Part shown: one piece after another, positions 58,874-64,000 of the stretch
How positions within the stretch are numbered: the stretch's first letter is position 1
How the letters are laid out: every line of letters begins with the position of its first letter
From: Spisula solida
Taxonomy: Eukaryota > Mollusca > Bivalvia > Venerida > Mactridae
Assembly (NCBI GenBank): GCA_947247005.1
Contig: OX365956.1
Location: 11,490,089-11,554,088, forward strand
Direction: 5' to 3'
Length of the DNA: 64,000 nucleotides
Program-made: the position numbers and the translations under genes
The notes under the pieces: generated by a model
What the model was told of the DNA's origin: nothing
The model's input: only the letters and a program-made list of their open reading frames with translations
The model's database searches: none

Positions 58874-59050
58874 CATTGATCCCAATGCCACATTATTAAT
58901 GTAAGAGAAACAGTGAATACAACCGGTTTGATATTTGGAACGTTTCATGAATAATTCAGCTTCGTTATTTGTAGCTATATTTCTACGGATTCCATTAGTA
59001 GTGATACTCATATGTTGGTAGCATGCGTGTTGTCCTGATGAACTCATCAT
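58874..59050 (-). CDS. Orphan candidate exon, ATG to splice donor
   Basis: A minus-strand frame starts MMSSSGQHACYQHM at 59050 and ends, 59 codons later, at GGATCAATG followed by GTAAGTTT (58873-58866), a strong donor. There is no match to a family I know. It could be the first exon of a gene whose other exons I did not find, an upstream exon of the GPCR, or chance. Confidence 0.2.
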
Positions 59051-60256
59051 GGTAGAAATAAATACGATCAGTATGGATTCAAAATAACAACATCATTGAG
59101 TGTATTGTTCTAACTGGTGAACGCAATGTTCTCATACTCGGGTTGATGTAGAAGTGAATACGGCGTCATAATTGATGTGCACGTTATACCTCTGAGAATA
59201 TTCTCAATACTATTTACATGCGTTGTAAGAAACATTCTCATGGACCCTGTGTTACGGCATTAAAATCGTGGTGTACGTTACCTCTGAGAATATTAGACTA
59301 AGTGTGTTGTAAGAAACTGTGCTAACAGTCGACTTGTGACTCAACGATCGGGGTCCGTAAAATATACACTCAGTTGAACGGACGCATATCTGAAAACAGC
59401 ACATAACAGTACTTAAAGGTGACCAAATAAGGAATATTGTAGTGTGTGTATTGTTGACAAAATTAGCATCAGGGGCGACATGTTGCTTGGTAGTTTGGTT
59501 AATTCTGAAACAGCTTTAAACTGTAGCCTGTATTGTTTTCTTGGAACTGTAGCCATAATTGCAACTTAAATGAAAACGTCGTATTAGTTTCATGCATTGT
59601 TACGATATGTATTTTGTTTGTTTTCCCTGAAGGTGTAAATATGACTCTTCAGTCACGCATGGAGTAGATAATACCAGGAAAACGAGTAGGCTTGATACTG
59701 TTGTCCGCTCACACGCAATTGGTTTCCAAGGTTTCTCATGGTAACTGAAAAAACGGTCAAACTACGGAGAGATGTACTATATATATATCGCGGAAACTTT
59801 ATATTTTTCCCTTAGCGTGGAAATTTGTGAAGAAATAAAATACTTACGCCTATTTTCCTTTTAGAAGTGGAGGTTTTGTTTACAATTTTCTTCTTGTGAC
59901 TGTAGTATTTCGTCACGTGGTATTAGCCTTTAGGCTAAACAATGTGAATTCGCATTCAAGTAGTGACAGAAACTGTCAGCATGTTCATTACTGCTACATA
60001 ATATTTTATGTTTCTCCAAATATTTAAACTGATTTATTTCAATCAACAACATTTGTTTATTTTAAGATCAACAATTATTGTCAACCTTTTCGTTAAATCG
60101 ATATTTTTGCAGATAATTACTACGCTGTGGCTATATCGAACTTGTTTCGTATTGAAAATGACGTATTCATCAAAGTATTTACATATAATATAAACGTATT
60201 ACACCAGCTACCTCATAGAAGCCACTGAAATACGAATAGGGCCTATATAAATAAAC
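59051..60256. other. Gene-free stretch
   Basis: Contains near-duplicate phrases (TTACCTCTGAGAATATT-type at about 59190 and 59279; CGTTGTAAGAAAC and GTGTTGTAAGAAAC at 59222 and 59300), suggesting a small diverged tandem duplication. No gene seen. Confidence 0.4.
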
Positions 60257-61125
60257 AACGTGATAAGGTGGTACGCGCACCTAACATCTAACTATCGAAT
60301 TTTCCCCCGAAACATCTTAAAATGACAGAACAATCTTCTAGAACAACACTGAGATGATAAAAATGATATGTCACCAGGCTCGTATTCGAGATACAATGGT
60401 TTCTAATGACCTACCATTGTATTTTGTTCATTTTATCTATTTCTTGCATATATGACACCACCATGTTCATTTTAAGATTTTTTATTATATGAAACCACTT
60501 TTAAACAATGCACGATATGTTGTGTGTTCAATGGTCATTCCTATTGACATTAGTCACAATTTCGGCTGTCTGTTGAACAAATTCGGTATTTGTACATGAT
60601 ATAGTTACCCCACCCACTTGCAAAATGTATGATTTTCAAATGAACGTCAAAAATATCTAACAATCGAAAATAATTTAAAATTAACATAAGTTGAGAATCA
60701 AATAGAACGCAAGTCAAAACAAATTAGGGGTCACCAGCCTTTTTTGGGATCTATTCATCAAAAAGTACTAATTTTGAATAAATTTGCATAAAATTAACAT
60801 TATTTGCATATTGGAATGAAATAAAATTTTATAAAAAATATTTCAAAGTGTAGCTACTTCATATAACTACATTATGCACTACATATTTTATATAAGCATT
60901 AGCATTTGAACAATTGTAGTGACTTACTGTACACCAATATAATTCACAATTTTGCCGTTCCCCACCCACTTTTAATACATGCGAAAAATAAAAAGTTACG
61001 AAATATATATTTTGTGCACTACAACTGTAGTATTATGTTTATTGTCATTAATCAACATTCATATGCAATCATTGAAGCTAAAATTTATGTTTGTTGTTGT
61101 CTAATGCGATTTTGAAATTTCGCGC
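60257..61125. repeat. ~0.85-kb dispersed repeat, copy B
   Basis: Reverse complement of 47775-48597. Left end ATAAGGTGGTACGCGCACC. Just outside the right end is GCGCATGCGC (61122-61131). Confidence 0.85.
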
Positions 61126-61469
61126 ATGCGCACAAGGTAGCTCGGGCCTCCTTAATTTTCACTACAATGTATATGTAAATATAAATGTTTTTAACAAATA
61201 ACAGTTCAGAAAAAATATATTTTCCAGGCCAGGGTCATGTGATCAATTAGCTTTTATGAATGAATGGTTATTACCCTCGTATCGTCTGCAATGACTTAGT
61301 TTTCTTATGCAATCTTATAGCGTGTCACTGACCAGATATATATACTAGTGTCTCGGAATCCAGCGGTGCTCGGTCAGTGTTTTCTGTAAGCGTGCTATAG
61401 AGTCTGATAATTAGGCGCATATAATTATTTTAGTGCCACTTTAGATATTCGTATAAAATACATGTTTGC

Positions 61470-61886
61470 CAAATAATATGCCCCCTTTTTATGGCAGTAG
61501 GAAAACGAACATAAAACGTGTAGGTTTGAGCTTTAATAGCAGCAACCAGAAAGCCTCCCAGCAGCACTCTCCGGGCTTTGATTTCATAGTCACTGTGTTA
61601 TTTATTATCAAAGATAGTTACCTTTTGACATTCTACGTTTGATGTTAATTATAGTAGTCTGCAAAAAGATAGTACAGCGGATATTACTTAGCGCACAGGA
61701 CATGTTTATTTCAATATGTAGACGGGGAATGACATAATCAATGAAAAGGTTGCGTCATTAACAATGCAATGACCAGTAAATTAGGTAGACAATACTTTTA
61801 TGGAAGGGAATGCCCATCATTTTGTCTTTTATACCAGCACTATTAACTTGTCTTTGATGTGAGCATGAGGGGGCGTATTATATAAT
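61470..61886. mobile_element. ~415-bp MITE candidate with ATAATATGCCCCCT ends
   Basis: Left ATAATATGCCCCCTTT and right GGGGGCGTATTATATA are inverted with one mismatch over about 14 bp. No ORF. The target duplication is unclear. 61126-61469 before it shows nothing recognisable. Confidence 0.55.
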
Positions 61887-62552
61887 TTTGAAAAAAAATC
61901 ATAAGAGAAGTACATCTTGTTTTCTTTGAATTTTGTCAATAACAACTCGAGAACTTTTTACAGACGGAAATAAATTAATACCCGATTTTTTATAAATCCT
62001 TTTATAGCAGTTAAACAAGAAGCTAGTAATTTAGAAATATTGCAGTTGTCCAAACACTAGAATTAATCAAAGTACTGAAGTACTGATACTGGGGGGGTCA
62101 CAATTCTTGGTAATATAGGGTTTTGTCTTTAATGTTCATATTATTTTAAAAAAGTGAATACTGTGACTAGGTCTGAGAGACGCGATAGCAGCTGACTCAT
62201 TTAAATCACACCACAACGGACCCATCACAACAACAGAGCTCATGAAGGCAATACACTTACTGTAGCCCTAAGTAATATGCCAAAGTGTGCGTTCCATTCC
62301 CCGTATTTTTCCGTTTTTCACTTACATTTATTTATTGCATAAGATGTTCATTAAATGAATTATCAAACATCAAATGTGCCTGTGGACAACAAGACATACC
62401 AGTCTTTGTATATATTATTGCAGGTCAGATTCGTCAGCGTCTAAAAGCAACAAAAAGTCTTTAATTCCACAATTATTCAGCTGCCTATATAAATTATAAA
62501 CCATCCGGATAGGGTACGATTAGCGAGAACGAATAAAGTAGTGGTTGAAGCA

Positions 62553-62970
62553 CAAATGCACGATATGGTCTCGACTTTCGGTGCGAAAATTGTATACGCA
62601 GCTCAGCGCTCGGAAAAGAGTTGTGCTAACGACAGACGCAAACATTTTTGCTGATAATATGAGGTAGTTTAATGGATCAAAAGTCGATCAATACTATCCA
62701 TTACATGGGCGCATGAAAATAAAATAAAAATATTAACTGAGTCCTATTACCATAACTGTAATTGCCTACGAACTGGATAGAGAACGAATAGCCCGAACGA
62801 ATCCGATGGGGACGAAACACAAATAACTGATATGGTCTCGACTTTCGGCGCGAAAAAATTATATAACAGCGTTGGGAAAAGGGTAGTTTTAATGGTAGAC
62901 CCAAACTATTCAGATGGAGATATCTGATAAGTTAATGGAAGAAACATGGATCAATACTATCAACAAATGC
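62553..62970. repeat. Diverged tandem duplication, period about 269 bp
   Basis: GATATGGTCTCGACTTTCGG occurs at 62561 and 62830. GATCAATACTATC occurs at 62684 and 62949. A GAACGAATA motif precedes each copy. The copies differ by several indels. 61887-62552 to the left is unassigned. Confidence 0.75.
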
Positions 62971-64000
62971 AAAAATTTGTAAATAATGAAAAAAAACACA
63001 CGTTAGATTAGTAGTTTCTTGCTAAACTGTAACATGAATGTCAAAACCATGAACTGTCTAAAGTTCGTCTGCTCAACGGGTTACTTTTAACAGTGACATT
63101 TTATCGACCCTCAAAAATCATTAGTCATTTTACAGCGCGTAGGAATTTATTTGCACAAATACATTTATTCATCGAAAAAAACTTTCAAAAAGTTCACACA
63201 ATACAAACAAAAATAAGATAATTAAATTGTTATAAAAAAATTTTTTTTAAATGGTTAAAAATTACGATATTGGTTGAGATTTGCTGGCACTTGTTTCTCG
63301 CTCGGATGAATTGGTTGTGAAGGGATTACATAGTTAAAATCGTAGTGATTTCTGAGATGGTATGCAATACGATAACTGCCCCCCCCCCCCCCCAGTAAAA
63401 ATTAAACGAGCGGGGTGGATACAAGATTTGGTGTAAGGGGGAGGCGTAAATGTTGACATAACCCCTTACGTAGGAAAAAACATGCGAGAACAGCGAGGTA
63501 GAAAAAACCACTGTTTATCTATCTGAGAAGTATGCCTACGAACCCGTTATTTGCTTATTATAACTGATAACCGTTTTGTGCGAGCGACGCGTCCCAGAAA
63601 GTATCAACAGCATGCTACATAAACTCATTCCCTACTTGTCAATCTTCACCAAAGTTCACTCTCTTAAGGGATTGACAATTTGTTCGAAAATCAGCAACAA
63701 TGTGGTACATGTTTGTGATCAGGCCATGCTACTCGTAATAGTTTTGTAAACGATGTATCCATCGAGTGCAACCTGGGCTACCTGATGTACCTAATATAGT
63801 AATGAAAAGCACCAGGCTTTATTGCAAAACCAAGTCCTTTAAACTTATTATTGCGCATGAATATCTGAATTTCTAAGCCCAATTTCTGAGCACTTTTATG
63901 AGAATGGGTTAGTAACTTTGTAGCATGGGACAAAATCATATATGAAAAACATTGTTGAATATACATTTGACAGCAAAATGATAAAATGTTTGCATGTAAT
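62971..64000. other. Gene-free stretch with a C-run
   Basis: A run of about 16 C (63379-63394) is prominent. Short open frames show no family resemblance. Confidence 0.5.

Overview
This is AT-rich nuclear DNA from an animal. The split GPCR gene, the long introns and the mix of transposable elements (APE-type LINEs, a Penelope-like element, Ty3/gypsy and mariner relics, many MITEs, a tRNA-like SINE) suggest a lophotrochozoan, most likely a bivalve mollusc. That placement is inference. There are no bacterial-style operons and no convincing tRNA or rRNA genes.

One host protein-coding gene can be read end to end. It is on the minus strand, from the ATG at 43160 to the TGA at 3234, in five coding exons (42792-43160, 16404-16773, 9398-9557, 4402-4514, 3234-3367). 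The splice sites and phases all agree (0, 1, 2, 1) and give 1146 nt, or 381 residues. The product is a class A GPCR of the allatotropin/orexin receptor group. The last exon, only 134 bp, is too short to stand out as an open reading frame; it was found by searching for a phase-compatible helix-8 exon.

The introns are full of repeats. Intron 4 (3368-4401) is short. Intron 3 (4515-9397) holds a 30-bp minisatellite, hairpin elements and scrambled gypsy pol fragments. Intron 2 (9558-16403) holds a 2.7-kb CCCAGCAAAC-ended element. Exon 2 lies between two palindromic MITEs. Intron 1 (16774-42791, 26 kb) holds two direct copies (U1 18477-31347, U2 34249-39442) of a roughly 5-kb repeat unit that carries a Myb/SANT-like gene relic. 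U1 has also received a nearly intact 5.9-kb LINE whose ORF2 has a single in-frame TAA. Because U1/U2 and D1/D2 are paired copies, several insertions have a visible empty site within the same window.

Upstream of the gene (43.2-64 kb) I see no clear host gene. It holds a broken Penelope-like element followed by a tandem TCATTCAGCT-type repeat zone, inverted dispersed repeats, a roughly 2.9-kb minisatellite with higher-order structure (52732-55672), a mariner transposase relic and one orphan candidate exon (58874-59050). At the left end (1-3.1 kb) are a TIR element and a decayed CR1/L2-like LINE fragment just downstream of the GPCR stop.
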